Positions 22,660 to 32,309 are shown, numbered from the stretch's first letter. The stretch: 64,000 bases of DNA from JAHJDO01 sp964437505 (GCA_964437505.1 CAYTGU010000006.1:1-64000); one strand, 5' to 3'. Notes: a model not told the origin generated them from the letters alone. Numbers and translations are program-made.

Positions 22660-25610
22660 AAATCAAAAATCAATCTGGTATTGCTCTAATAATAGTTGTC
22701 TCCATTATGGCTGTTCTTGCCTCTATTGCTGCTGCTTTTTCATACAGCATGATAATGGACCAGCGCGCAGCAGCCAATTATATGAACGGGATAAAAGCGG
22801 ACTATGTTGCAAAAGCAGGCATTCAGCACGCAATTGGCGTTCTAAAGAAGGATGGTGACCCGTCCAATAACGAATCAGGTGATTACTGTATGTATGAAGG
22901 ATATGACTGGTATGGTGATGACTGGGGATATGATAGCACTTTGTTTGGAGGAGATACTGGTGGCGATGATTCAAATATAGATAACGATAGCTCTACTCTG
23001 ACTCAGACTTCTGGATGTGGCAGTGGTTATGATTCTCGATGGGTATATCTGACAGATTCACAGGGGAAACTGATTGGAAGATACGCTGTTCTGGTTATTG
23101 ATGAATCTGGCAAGGTAAATATAAATAGCGCAGGCGCAGGGCTCACATATGGGAACGAAGGCTGGACAACTGCTGAGATAAATCTTGGGCAGGTTTGCAG
23201 CGATATACTCTCCGATCAATCAAAGGCAGCAGATATCTTAAATATAATATACGGAACAGACGGTTGTTCCGGAATTGCTGATCATGATGACAATGCTGAC
23301 AGTGTCATCCTTAATAATGACGGAATAGATAATGATGGAGATGGAACAGCTGACGAAGGAGATGAGGGAGTAGATGATTCCGCAGAGTTTTATATTGCCA
23401 GGCCATACACTGCTTCCAGCGGTCTAAACGCTGATACGCCTTTTGTAACGATTGGGGAAGTCGTGTCTCTTGCCGGATTGAACAATTCAGATTATCAGTC
23501 ATTATCTCCATATATCACAGCTTTTTCCTCTGACAAAAACCTCACGGATTCAGGGTTGGCACGGCTGAATATCAACGCTGTAAGCTCTGCAATGGAGTTG
23601 TATTCAGCTCTAAGGGATGCCTGCGAATATTGGGAAGGGACAGCAGCCTACTCAACAGCAGAGCTTGCTCAGATGGCAGTGAACATAATTGACTACAGAG
23701 ACCGCGATAACGGCTCAACGCGAATTGATGTTGAAGATGATGCCGGCACTGTATTTACCCGATACGGCGTTGAAGGCATAAGAATAAATGAGGTAATGGT
23801 AAGGCCTGTGTTTAGGGAGGAAGCACCGGATCCACCCGACAGTAATGAGGGTACTGGCCTTGGATGGGAAGCACCTAATTGGACAAGTTCAGCTGTTGAT
23901 GATAGTGGTATATGGTCTTGGTCTAGTATTCCTGACGGCACATATAAAGTAAAAATTTATGGTTCAGGAAATGTGGATTACTGGATATATCCCAAGGTTA
24001 ACGATTCGTGGTCAGGTGTGCATACAAAGGATTTACCTGATATCTCAACAGCAGATACAGTAATAATATCTGGTGGCGCAGGTGTATTTATGCTCAATGT
24101 TCGGGCTAATAATGATGATGATTACTGGTACCGTATTGAACTCTCCCAATCCCCTGACTGCGAGTATGTTGAGCTTGTAAATATTTCCGAAAATGCAATT
24201 ACAATGGACGGATGGCATCTGGAATTTCCAAATGGCCAGGTCGGCACTATTCCAAGCGGGACAAGTATCGCAAGAGGAGATACAGTGGTTCTTGCTATAG
24301 ATAAAGACGATACATACGACAATGATGGCATCTGGCAGAATAATGCGGCAAATGGCATCTCTCTTCAAAAGTCAGTTAGCGATGGTCTTTTGGATTCTAC
24401 AACAGGCAAGTTTGATATAAACCAAGTCTATCAGCTCTCTTTTACGAATACGATTGAGGATGATATCCTCTGTGATACGGTTTTAGTAGATAGTCCTCTG
24501 CGTCTTTATGACGGACCCATCGCGCCAACCTCAGGCAATCCCGCGGGCCATATTGTTGATCAGGTTCTATGGGATAGTTCAATAATACAGGATAATGATT
24601 TTCTCTCTATGGAAAGGAATGACCCGACTTATATGGGAGTAGATGAATTAAATGATTCAGGCATCTTTGACAGCTGGCTTATATGTGCAGATTCGGACAG
24701 AGGAACTCCAACATACGAAAACAACAATAATTCTCCAACTGTAAATATTAAGGTAAAAAACTCTCCATTTGCAAACATAGGGGAGATAGCGGATGTATCA
24801 TTCAGCGGAGAGGAATGGGTGAACATAGGAAATAGTTCACATGGTGAAAATATAATAAGGAATATTGCAGACAGGATCACTGTCTCAGGAAGACGGCTTG
24901 ATGCGGAGTTTGGGGTCCATACAGGTTCAAACTGGGACTCTTCTCCAGAGGTAATACCAACATCAGAGGTAGCGCGTTCTACAAATCCCGGAGATCTTTA
25001 CTGGTTCAAGGCAACCGCTTCAGCAAGTTCAACAGAGGACACATGGACATGGTACACAACAATAGACAGATTTGAGGCAGATACATACATCATGTACGTT
25101 TACGGAAGAGAAGGCGGGACAATGAGAGTGAGAGTAGGCAATGATACTGCAATTATTACTCCAAGCTCAGATTATGGTGCTAGGTTTGGGCAGGTTGTTA
25201 TATCAGATACTACTTTGAATGTCGCTCTTCTGTCTCCAGATGTTAGTTCAGACTCAACATACTTTGATTATATTCTCCTTACACCAGCGTCAAAGACTTA
25301 TGGAAGATTGAATATAAATACAGCTGGCTATACTGTTCTTCAGTCACTTAAGGGAATAGGGACTGATACAGCAGAGAAGATTACGGCTGATACTCCATTT
25401 CGTAGTATTGGGGAGCTTGTTACTGCTCCAACAGCATCTATAGGAACTACGAATTTCCAACCAATTTCAAATCTCATTACAACAAAATCCAATGTATTCA
25501 AGATAATCTGCACAGGCCAGTCAATTCTGGATAAGAATGGTGACGGGACTTTTGATACAGACGACGAGGTGCTCGGGGAGAGGAAGATCACAGTTATTTA
25601 TGAGAGATAA
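22656..25610 (+). CDS. Giant GspK-like minor pseudopilin with lamin-tail-like domain
   Basis: 984 residues, about three times a usual GspK. The N-terminus has the prepilin-type segment QSG|IALIIVVSIMAVLASI without the Glu5, as is normal for GspK. A GspK-like core follows, with an Asp-rich stretch (DNDGIDNDGDGTADEGDEG, about 221-240) resembling Ca-binding type repeats. A lamin-tail-like segment (CEYVELVNISENAITMDGWH, about 502-550) is next. Two beta-rich segments with YKVKIYG and YIMYVYG wording follow that pattern near 425 and 805. A helix-hairpin-helix (INTAGYTVLQSLKGIG) lies near the C-terminus. It is expected at the tip of the pseudopilus, at the cell surface. Confidence 0.85.
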   Translation: MKIKNQSGIALIIVVSIMAVLASIAAAFSYSMIMDQRAAANYMNGIKADYVAKAGIQHAIGVLKKDGDPSNNESGDYCMYEGYDWYGDDWGYDSTLFGGDTGGDDSNIDNDSSTLTQTSGCGSGYDSRWVYLTDSQGKLIGRYAVLVIDESGKVNINSAGAGLTYGNEGWTTAEINLGQVCSDILSDQSKAADILNIIYGTDGCSGIADHDDNADSVILNNDGIDNDGDGTADEGDEGVDDSAEFYIARPYTASSGLNADTPFVTIGEVVSLAGLNNSDYQSLSPYITAFSSDKNLTDSGLARLNINAVSSAMELYSALRDACEYWEGTAAYSTAELAQMAVNIIDYRDRDNGSTRIDVEDDAGTVFTRYGVEGIRINEVMVRPVFREEAPDPPDSNEGTGLGWEAPNWTSSAVDDSGIWSWSSIPDGTYKVKIYGSGNVDYWIYPKVNDSWSGVHTKDLPDISTADTVIISGGAGVFMLNVRANNDDDYWYRIELSQSPDCEYVELVNISENAITMDGWHLEFPNGQVGTIPSGTSIARGDTVVLAIDKDDTYDNDGIWQNNAANGISLQKSVSDGLLDSTTGKFDINQVYQLSFTNTIEDDILCDTVLVDSPLRLYDGPIAPTSGNPAGHIVDQVLWDSSIIQDNDFLSMERNDPTYMGVDELNDSGIFDSWLICADSDRGTPTYENNNNSPTVNIKVKNSPFANIGEIADVSFSGEEWVNIGNSSHGENIIRNIADRITVSGRRLDAEFGVHTGSNWDSSPEVIPTSEVARSTNPGDLYWFKATASASSTEDTWTWYTTIDRFEADTYIMYVYGREGGTMRVRVGNDTAIITPSSDYGARFGQVVISDTTLNVALLSPDVSSDSTYFDYILLTPASKTYGRLNINTAGYTVLQSLKGIGTDTAEKITADTPFRSIGELVTAPTASIGTTNFQPISNLITTKSNVFKIICTGQSILDKNGDGTFDTDDEVLGERKITVIYER

Positions 25611-25619
25611 TGGGAAAAC

Positions 25620-26072
25620 AATTTCTAATTTCCAATTTTAAATTATTAATCAAGTCTTTAATGCTTTAATTTTTAATTATGAATTATGATCTAGAAGAAA
25701 GAACAGCGAAATTTGGGGAAAAGATTATTATGCTTTCGAAAAAAATTCCTCAAAGTACAATAACTTCGCCTATTACTTCTCAATTGATAAGATCAGGCAC
25801 AAGTCCTGGAGCAAACTACTGCGAAGCAACAGGTGCAAGTTCAAAGAAAGACTTTAAAAACAAGATACATATTTGTAAAAAAGAAATTCAAGAGACAAAG
25901 TACTGGTTAAGAATGCTGACGATAGCTTATCCTGAGGTTAAAGGTGAAGCAAGAAAATTATGGAAAGAAGCGCAGGAGTTAACATTGATATTTGCAAAGA
26001 TTATCTCAACTCTGGATAAGAGAAAATAAATAGAAATTATAAAATTAGTAATTGATTGAAAATTAGAAATTT
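25620..26072. repeat. AT-rich inverted repeats flanking the four-helix-bundle gene
   Basis: AATTTCTAATTTCCAA at 25620-25635 matches the reverse complement of TTGAAAATTAGAAATT (26056-26071) at all but one position. Both flanks are otherwise made of TTAAATT-type AT-rich wording. The whole interval, including the gene, looks like a unit that could have inserted between gspK and prfB. Confidence 0.5.
25679..26029 (+). CDS. Four-helix bundle protein (S23 / 23S rRNA intervening-sequence type)
   Basis: 116 residues matching the S23-like four-helix bundle family: RTAKFGEKIIMLSKKIP near the start, SQLIRSGTSPGANYCEA in the middle, and KKEIQETKYWLRML. These proteins are found inside 23S rRNA intervening sequences and also as solitary genes; the function is unknown. 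No rRNA is present here. There is no good ribosome site, and the flanks are AT-rich inverted repeats. It separates the pilus locus from prfB. Confidence 0.85.
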   Translation: MNYDLEERTAKFGEKIIMLSKKIPQSTITSPITSQLIRSGTSPGANYCEATGASSKKDFKNKIHICKKEIQETKYWLRMLTIAYPEVKGEARKLWKEAQELTLIFAKIISTLDKRK

Positions 26073-26117
26073 AAAATTAATAATTCATGTGTAGGGTTAC
26101 GGGTTTTGGAGTTTAGT

Positions 26118-27207
26118 ATGGATCAGTTAAAACACAGATTAAATGTATTGAGAAAGAACCTGGATCACGCAAAGGTGTATCTTTGACTACTCCAAGAAGA
26201 TTGAAGAAATAAAGCAGTTAGAAGAAGAGACTTCAAAGCCGGACTTCTGGACAGATAACAAAAAAGCCACAGGTATCATAAAACAGATCAAAATCCTAAA
26301 AGATATTATCACGCCTCTTAATAACCTTGTCAAAGAAACAAATAATGCGTTAGAACTGGTTGAGCTCGCTTTGTCAGAGAAGGATAACTCAATCTCTTCT
26401 GAAATTGCCGCAGAGCTTGAGAAGCTGGAAGAAGAGTATAAAAGTTTTGAATTAAAATTAACTTTAAGCGGAGAGTATGACGGAAATAATGCTATTATGA
26501 CCATTCATTCAGGCGCAGGAGGAACAGAAGCGTGCGATTGGGTAGAGATGCTGCTGAAAATGTATGTCAAGTGGGCGGAGAAAAGAGGTTTTAAAACGGA
26601 AATCGCAGATATTCTGGCTGGTGAAGAAGCTGGTATAAAAACCGTGACAATTATGATTAAGGGTGATTATGCGTACGGCTATCTGCGTTCTGAAATAGGT
26701 GTACACAGACTTGTAAGAATATCTCCGTTTGATGCGAATAAAAGAAGACATACCTCATTCTGTTCAGTTGATGTGATTGCAGAAGTGGAGGACGAGGCTG
26801 ATGTTGAGATCAAGGAAGATGACCTGAGAATTGATACTTACCGCGCAAGCGGTCATGGAGGACAGCATATCAATACCACTGACTCTGCTGTGCGTATAAC
26901 ACATCTGCCTACAGGCATAGTTACTCAATGTCAGAATGAACGCTCTCAGCTCAAAAACAAGTCAACGGCAATGAAGGTTCTGAAAGCCAGGCTGGTTGAA
27001 CACCGCATGCGAAAGAAGGAAGAAGAGATGCAGAAATACAATAAAGATAAGAAGAAGATAGAATGGGGCTCCCAGATTCGTTCTTATGTATTTCAGCCGT
27101 ATACACTTGTTAAGGATCATAGGACAGGCGCTGAAGTAGGAAATATTCAGGCGGTCATGGATGGGGATATAGACAAGTTTATAGAAGCATTCTTAAAGAT
27201 AAAGTAG
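26118..27207 (+). CDS. prfB: Peptide chain release factor 2, with programmed +1 frameshift
   Basis: Translation starts at ATG 26118 and reads 22 codons to CTT TGA C (TGA at 26184-26186). It must shift +1 there to continue from GAC 26185 to 27207, giving about 362 residues. The site has the classical form: an internal Shine-Dalgarno-like AAGGTG just upstream of CTTTGAC. Downstream the protein has the RF2 tripeptide SPF (ISPFDANKRRH) and GGQ (SGHGGQHINTTDSAVR). RF2 reads UGA and UAA, so the shift is autoregulatory. The long open frame from 26371 is the same gene. Confidence 0.96.
26172..26187 (+). promoter_or_regulatory. Programmed +1 frameshift site of prfB
   Basis: AAGGTG (26172-26177) acts as the internal anti-SD pairing site, three bases before CTTTGAC (26181-26187). 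Slow decoding of the in-frame UGA when RF2 is scarce promotes slippage of the Leu tRNA from CUU to UUU. The order and spacing match the known bacterial prfB signal. Confidence 0.92.
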
Positions 27208-27220
27208 TATCCCTTTTCTA

Positions 27221-27249
27221 TTGCGTGTCTATATGCTGTATGTTAGAAT
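27221..27249 (+). promoter_or_regulatory. Sigma70-type promoter for the FHA-protein gene
   Basis: TTGCGT (27221-27226) and TAGAAT (27244-27249) are spaced by 17 bases. It lies in the 57-base gap between prfB and the FHA gene. Confidence 0.55.
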
Positions 27250-27264
27250 TTATTCAGAGGCGAT

Positions 27265-27870
27265 ATGAAACATAATTTATTGGTTTTTATTTCAAGTGTC
27301 ATTTTTATTGTATTGGGGTTTTGTCAGCATGTTTTTGCTGTTGGCAAGATTGAGACGTTTGTAAGAGATCATCCTGTAGGAGTCTTTTTTTCAATTATGG
27401 GACCTGTAGTAGGTGCTTTATTTATTTATTGGATGGTTCATCACATATTCCGCCTTGGCAAAGCAGAAATGGATGTTGTTAAAGAAAAAATAGAACGATC
27501 GAAGAAAGATGAAGAAAAACACGAATTATTCACTAAAATTCCTGAAGGCAATATTGAACGAGGTCTCTCCCTGCCTTCTGTCAGATTAATTGCCAGAAGT
27601 CAGCATGGGTTTTTAAAAGAGTACAAATTAGGCGCTAATAAAGAGTTTTTTATTGGAAGGAGCGATACCTGCAATATTGGGATTAAAGAGATCAGAGTAT
27701 CCAGGGTTCATGCAAAAATCAGGCCTGAAAAAGAGGGATACATTCTCTATGACTTGGTTAGTAAGGGAGGAACCATTGTTAACGGCATAAAGATAAAGAG
27801 ATATCGTCTCAGACATAATGATAGAATTGGAATAGGATATACAGAAATAACATTCAAGATAGAGGTATAA
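27265..27870 (+). CDS. Membrane-anchored FHA domain protein
   Basis: 201 residues. An N-terminal hydrophobic segment (about 5-26) and a second (about 43-60) suggest a signal or transmembrane hairpin, followed by a charged linker. The C-terminal FHA domain (about 110-195) carries FFIGRSDTCNIGI, then SRVHAKI, with the Gly-Arg, Ser-Arg-x-His and later Asn (TIVNGIKI) positions that bind phosphothreonine. It probably reads Ser/Thr phosphorylation at the membrane; no kinase is in the window. Confidence 0.85.
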   Translation: MKHNLLVFISSVIFIVLGFCQHVFAVGKIETFVRDHPVGVFFSIMGPVVGALFIYWMVHHIFRLGKAEMDVVKEKIERSKKDEEKHELFTKIPEGNIERGLSLPSVRLIARSQHGFLKEYKLGANKEFFIGRSDTCNIGIKEIRVSRVHAKIRPEKEGYILYDLVSKGGTIVNGIKIKRYRLRHNDRIGIGYTEITFKIEV

Positions 27871-27889
27871 TTATAGTGGAGGTAAGAAC

Positions 27890-28759
27890 ATGTTTGAAGG
27901 GTCAATAGTTGCAATAGTTACACCATTTGAAGATGGCAAGATTGATGAACGCAGGTTATCAGAACTTATTGAGTTTCATATTTCAGAGGGCACAAGCGCA
28001 ATTCTTCCATGTGGATGTACAGGAGAGGCAGCTACACTTACCCATAAAGAACAGGAATACATGATAAAATTAGTTATTGGTATTGTTAATAAGAGAGTTC
28101 CTGTGATTGCCGGAACAGGTTCAAATAGTACTGAAGAAGCTCTGGCACTTACAAAATCGGCTAAAGAGGCTGGAGCAGATGGAGCCTTGCTGATTACTCC
28201 ATACTATAATAAACCAACTCCAAGAGGGCAGTATTTGCATTATGAGAAGATAGCTAAGGCGGTGGATATTCCTGTTATACTGTATAATGTGCCTTCCAGA
28301 ACAGGTATAAGCATTCTGCCCAGGACCATTGCGGAGCTTTCAAAGATTGATAATATTGTGGGTATAAAGGAAGCAAGCGGGAGCCTGGACCAGGTCAGTG
28401 CTATAATAGATCTGTGTGATATAACTGTTCTTTCAGGAGATGATGCGTTAACCCTGCCTATGATGGTGCTTGGAGCAAAGGGAGTAATCTCAGTTGCAGC
28501 GAATATAGTTCCAAAGCGTATGGCTATGATGGTGAAGAATTTTATGGCTGGCAACTTAGAAGAATCCAGAAAAATTCATTTCAGCCTGTTTCCGCTGTTT
28601 AAGGCATTATTCTATGAAACAAATCCAATCCCTGTAAAAACAGCTCTTGGAATGATGGGCAGGATAACTCCCGAATTAAGACTGCCTCTTTGTGAGATAG
28701 AAAATGAGAACAGGGAAAGATTAAGAAAGGTACTGACTGATACGGGGGTTTTGTCATGA
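27890..28759 (+). CDS. dapA: 4-hydroxy-tetrahydrodipicolinate synthase
   Basis: A 289-residue TIM-barrel aldolase. It has CGCTGEAATL (substrate-binding Thr pair), the proton-relay Tyr in YNVPSRTGI, and the Schiff-base Lys near residue 160 in GIKEASGSLDQ. It condenses pyruvate and aspartate semialdehyde in lysine/meso-diaminopimelate synthesis. A strong GGAGGT ribosome site precedes it, and dapB follows with an ATGA overlap. Confidence 0.97.
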   Translation: MFEGSIVAIVTPFEDGKIDERRLSELIEFHISEGTSAILPCGCTGEAATLTHKEQEYMIKLVIGIVNKRVPVIAGTGSNSTEEALALTKSAKEAGADGALLITPYYNKPTPRGQYLHYEKIAKAVDIPVILYNVPSRTGISILPRTIAELSKIDNIVGIKEASGSLDQVSAIIDLCDITVLSGDDALTLPMMVLGAKGVISVAANIVPKRMAMMVKNFMAGNLEESRKIHFSLFPLFKALFYETNPIPVKTALGMMGRITPELRLPLCEIENENRERLRKVLTDTGVLS

Positions 28760-29529
28760 TTAATGTAATTGTTAATGGTGCGTGCGGAAAAATGGGAAAG
28801 AGAATAATTGCTCTCTTATCCATGCAGAAAGATTTGCGTCTTTTTGGAGCGGTTGAGATTTTATCTCATCCTGATATAGGGAAAGATGTTGGCGTAAAGG
28901 TAACCTCCTCTGTTAAGGACATTATAAAGGATGCAGATGTTGTAGTTGATTTCTCATCTGCAGAGGGAGCTCTTGCATCTGCCGGAGTCTGTGCAAAGCA
29001 TAAGAAAGCGCTAATTATTGGCACTACTGGATTGAGCGTTGAAGCGTTATCTGAGATAAAAAGCATCTCTCGTATAGTTCCCTGTCTTGTTTCTTCAAAT
29101 ATGAGTGTTGGTATTAATCTTTTGAGTAGGCTTGTTGAGCAGACGTCAAGCATATTAGGAGATGAATACGACGTGGAGATTATAGAGGCGCATCATAGGT
29201 TTAAGAAGGATGCTCCAAGTGGTACGGCAAAAACTCTTGCTGAAATTATTTCGAAGGTAAAAGGTAAGCAGCTTAAGGATGTGGCTACCTACGGCAGAGA
29301 AGGACTGGTTGGAGAAAGAAAGCTAAATGAGATTGGAATACATGCTGTTAGAGCAGGCGATATAGTTGGAGAACATACGGTTATATTTGCAGGAGCTGGC
29401 GAAAGAATAGAACTCAAGCATATTGCAAGCACAAGGGATACATTTGCGCAGGGAGTTATTAAAGCAATAAAATTCATTAGTACCCAAAGAGCAGGACTCT
29501 ATGATATGAAGGATGTGCTGGGGGTTTAA
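28756..29529 (+). CDS. dapB: 4-hydroxy-tetrahydrodipicolinate reductase
   Basis: 257 residues. The N-terminal Rossmann motif is VNGACGKMGKRI. The substrate-binding and catalytic segment is EAHHRFKKDAPSGTA. It uses NAD(P)H to reduce the DapA product. The start overlaps the dapA stop by four bases. Confidence 0.97.
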   Translation: MINVIVNGACGKMGKRIIALLSMQKDLRLFGAVEILSHPDIGKDVGVKVTSSVKDIIKDADVVVDFSSAEGALASAGVCAKHKKALIIGTTGLSVEALSEIKSISRIVPCLVSSNMSVGINLLSRLVEQTSSILGDEYDVEIIEAHHRFKKDAPSGTAKTLAEIISKVKGKQLKDVATYGREGLVGERKLNEIGIHAVRAGDIVGEHTVIFAGAGERIELKHIASTRDTFAQGVIKAIKFISTQRAGLYDMKDVLGV

Positions 29530-29530
29530 A

Positions 29531-30013
29531 GTGTGTATATATTTAAGTCTTGGTTCAAATATAGGAAAGCGCAAGGCAAGTATTCAGAAAGCTGTTCGGC
29601 TCTTGTCTCAAAATCCGCGGATTGATGTCAAGAAGTGTTCTTCATTTTATGAAACAAGTCCTGTCGGCGTGGAGAAGCAACCGTGGTTTGTGAACTGCGC
29701 AGTTGAAGTTGAGACAGATATTGAGCCTAAAGACTTATTGAAAATTATTAAAGATATTGAGCTTTCCATGGGAAGAAAAAGTTCATTTGTTGGAGCCCCT
29801 CGGGAAATAGACATAGATATAGTTTTTTTTAAGAATATTGTTTTGAATGAACAGGTTTTGAAAATTCCTCATTCTCAAGCGCACAGGAGAGCGTTTGTGT
29901 TGGCTCCTTTAGCTGAGATTATTGAGGATTTGATACATCCTGTTCTTGGAAAGTCTGTGAAACAGTTGCTGGATGAGATAACAGAAGAACAAATTGTTAG
30001 GAAAATGAAATAG
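29531..30013 (+). CDS. folK: 2-amino-4-hydroxy-6-hydroxymethyldihydropteridine diphosphokinase
   Basis: About 160 residues from GTG 29531, which has GGGGG six bases upstream; an ATG at 29513 would overlap dapB and add six residues. It has the family-typical IYLSLGSNIGKR start and the signature GAPREIDIDIVFF. It pyrophosphorylates the pterin precursor of folate. It is next to dNK and panB. Confidence 0.95.
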   Translation: MCIYLSLGSNIGKRKASIQKAVRLLSQNPRIDVKKCSSFYETSPVGVEKQPWFVNCAVEVETDIEPKDLLKIIKDIELSMGRKSSFVGAPREIDIDIVFFKNIVLNEQVLKIPHSQAHRRAFVLAPLAEIIEDLIHPVLGKSVKQLLDEITEEQIVRKMK

Positions 30014-30679
30014 ATGCTAGAGGGTAAATATATTGTTATTGAAGGCACTATTGGTGTAGGAAAGACATCTCTTGCCAGAGAGCTCTCAAGAGAGATTAAC
30101 GGGAAACTGGTTCTTGAGAAAAGTGAAGAAAACCCATTTCTGGAGAAGTTTTATGCGAATGCAGAAGAATATGCCTTTCAAGCGCAGATTTTCTTTCTTC
30201 TCTCAAGATATAGCCAGCAGCAAAAAATATTGCAGAGAGAGCTTTTTAAAAGGGCTGTTGTGTGTGACTATTTATTCACAAAGGATAGAATATTTGCATA
30301 TCTTAATCTTAATGAGGATGAATTGGGATTATATAATCATCTTGAACCTCTGCTTGCCAAGAGGATTCCTGCACCCGATTTAGTAATATATCTTCAGGCA
30401 TCTACCTCAGTTTTAATTCAACGCATAAAAAATAGAGGAAAGCAATATGAGATGGAAATTTCCGAGAAATACATAGAAGAGCTTAATAAAGCGTATAACC
30501 ATTTCTTTTTTCTATATAAAGACAGCCCGCTGCTTTTTGTGGATACTGACCAGATAGATTTTGTTCATAGCAAGATAGACCTTAATGATTTGATTAAAAC
30601 AATAAAAGACATGCGAGGAGGTACTCAATATTATAAGCCTGTTTCCTCAGATATATTTATAGAAAGGACATTATCATGA
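30014..30679 (+). CDS. Deoxynucleoside kinase (dAK/dGK/dCK family)
   Basis: 221 residues with an N-terminal P-loop GTIGVGKT (10-17). The DR[SY]-like segment typical of the family is modified to CDYLFTKDRIFAYL, and the lid region is QRIKNRGKQYE. It phosphorylates purine or pyrimidine deoxynucleosides for salvage. It begins immediately after folK and overlaps panB by ATGA, suggesting one operon. The exact nucleoside preference is not determinable. Confidence 0.88.
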   Translation: MLEGKYIVIEGTIGVGKTSLARELSREINGKLVLEKSEENPFLEKFYANAEEYAFQAQIFFLLSRYSQQQKILQRELFKRAVVCDYLFTKDRIFAYLNLNEDELGLYNHLEPLLAKRIPAPDLVIYLQASTSVLIQRIKNRGKQYEMEISEKYIEELNKAYNHFFFLYKDSPLLFVDTDQIDFVHSKIDLNDLIKTIKDMRGGTQYYKPVSSDIFIERTLS

Positions 30680-31470
30680 AAAAAACAGCTGTAGTAATTC
30701 GGGACATGAAAGGGACAAAAAAGATTGTTGCTCTTACTTCTTACAGTTATTGGATGACAACTATTATTAATCAGGCAGATATTGATTTAATTCTTGTTGG
30801 TGATTCACTTGCATCTGTGATGCTCGGGTACAAGGATACTATACCGGTAACAATGGATGAAATGATACATCATACCAAAGCTGTATCAAGAGCCAAGCCT
30901 GATTCACTGATTGTCGCAGATATGCCGTTTATGTCGTATCAGGTAAGTTCGGAGCAAGCGGTTGAAAATGCGGGCAGGTTTATAAAAGAAGCAGGAGCTG
31001 AGGCAGTTAAGCTGGAAGGGGGAAAGCAGATAGAAGATGCTGTATATAGGATTGTTCAGGCAGGAATTCCGGTATTAGGTCATATAGGACTGACTCCTCA
31101 ATCAATTCATCAGATCGGGGGATATAGAGTTCAGGGAAGGGATTCTGCGAAAGCTAAGAATCTCGTTGAAGATGCTTTGCTGCTTGAAGAAACAGGGGCT
31201 TTTGCTGTTGTTCTTGAATGTGTTCCATACTCGCTCGCAAAGGACATAACAAAAAAACTTCATATCCCGACTATTGGGATTGGGGCAGGTCCGTACTGTG
31301 ATGGACAAATATTAGTGATACACGATATGCTTGGCCTAAAAACAGGACACGTTCCAAAATTTGTTAAGCAGTATTCCAATCTAACAGAACCTATCGCAAA
31401 AGCGCTTGAGGCCTATAAAAAAGATGTACATGCAGGAAAATTCCCTGATAAAGAGCATAGTTACGAATGA
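30676..31470 (+). CDS. panB: 3-methyl-2-oxobutanoate hydroxymethyltransferase
   Basis: 264 residues with the PanB landmarks VGDSLASVMLGYKDT, DMPFMSY, KLEGGKQIEDAV and GHIGLTPQS. It transfers a hydroxymethyl group from methylene-THF to 2-oxoisovalerate in pantothenate synthesis. It overlaps the kinase gene before and panC after. Confidence 0.97.
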   Translation: MKKTAVVIRDMKGTKKIVALTSYSYWMTTIINQADIDLILVGDSLASVMLGYKDTIPVTMDEMIHHTKAVSRAKPDSLIVADMPFMSYQVSSEQAVENAGRFIKEAGAEAVKLEGGKQIEDAVYRIVQAGIPVLGHIGLTPQSIHQIGGYRVQGRDSAKAKNLVEDALLLEETGAFAVVLECVPYSLAKDITKKLHIPTIGIGAGPYCDGQILVIHDMLGLKTGHVPKFVKQYSNLTEPIAKALEAYKKDVHAGKFPDKEHSYE

Positions 31471-32309
31471 AGATTGTTAAAACTGTAGGCCACATGCAGC
31501 AATTATCCAAGGGAATAAGACATCATAATAAGAGCATTGGTTTTGTTCCAACAATGGGGTATCTTCACGACGGACATTTGAGTCTTATACATAGAGTAAG
31601 AAAGGACTGTGATGTTGTAGTTGTGAGTATATTTGTGAATCCAACGCAGTTTGCCCCGGGAGAGGATTTAAAGAAATACCCGAGAGATTTTGATATGGAC
31701 AGGAAACTGGCAAAAAGAGCAGGAGCGGATATCATTTTTTATCCGGATGCGAAACATATTTATACTAAGGGTTTTTCTGCATTTATTGATGTTGAAAATC
31801 TGGATAAAGTCTGGGAAGGGAAAACAAGACCTGCACATTTTAGAGGAGTATGCACTGTTGTCGGGAAACTTTTCAACATTGTGAATCCGGATATTGCTTA
31901 TTTTGGACAGAAAGATGCTCAACAAGCCGCAATCATTAAAAGGATGGTGAAAGACCTGAATTTTAACGTGAGTATTGTTGTTGCGCCAACTGTCAGAGAA
32001 AAGGATGGTTTGGCAATGAGTTCAAGAAATAAATATTTATCTTCTGAGGAAAGAAAGGCAGCTTTGGTATTATACAGATCTTTACAGGAAGCAGATGGAA
32101 TGATAAAAAACGGAGAAAAAAAATCTGATAATGTGTTAGAACGCATGAGAGATGTAATAAAGAAAGAAAAGCTGGCGCATTTGGATTATGTTGGGATAGT
32201 CAATCAGGAGGATTTTTCGCCTGTTTCTGAGATTTTAAAAACCAGTTTAATTATAATCGCCTGTCGCATAGGCAAAACACGGCTTATAGACAATTTTTTG
32301 CTGATGTGA
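31467..32309 (+). CDS. panC: Pantothenate synthetase
   Basis: 280 residues with the nucleotidyl-transferase HIGH-like box TMGYLHDGHLSL, FVNPTQF, and the KMSKS-like GLAMSSRNKYL. It ligates pantoate and beta-alanine with ATP. Its start is an ATGA overlap with panB. A gene for the beta-alanine source (PanD) is not in the window. Confidence 0.97.
   Translation: MKIVKTVGHMQQLSKGIRHHNKSIGFVPTMGYLHDGHLSLIHRVRKDCDVVVVSIFVNPTQFAPGEDLKKYPRDFDMDRKLAKRAGADIIFYPDAKHIYTKGFSAFIDVENLDKVWEGKTRPAHFRGVCTVVGKLFNIVNPDIAYFGQKDAQQAAIIKRMVKDLNFNVSIVVAPTVREKDGLAMSSRNKYLSSEERKAALVLYRSLQEADGMIKNGEKKSDNVLERMRDVIKKEKLAHLDYVGIVNQEDFSPVSEILKTSLIIIACRIGKTRLIDNFLLM

Noticed and set aside
26118..26186. Nonsense mutation in prfB
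   Set aside because: The TGA is at the known programmed frameshift position with its pairing signal.
31690..31884. Plus-strand open frame inside panC
   Set aside because: It is out of frame with a clear PanC and has no family features.
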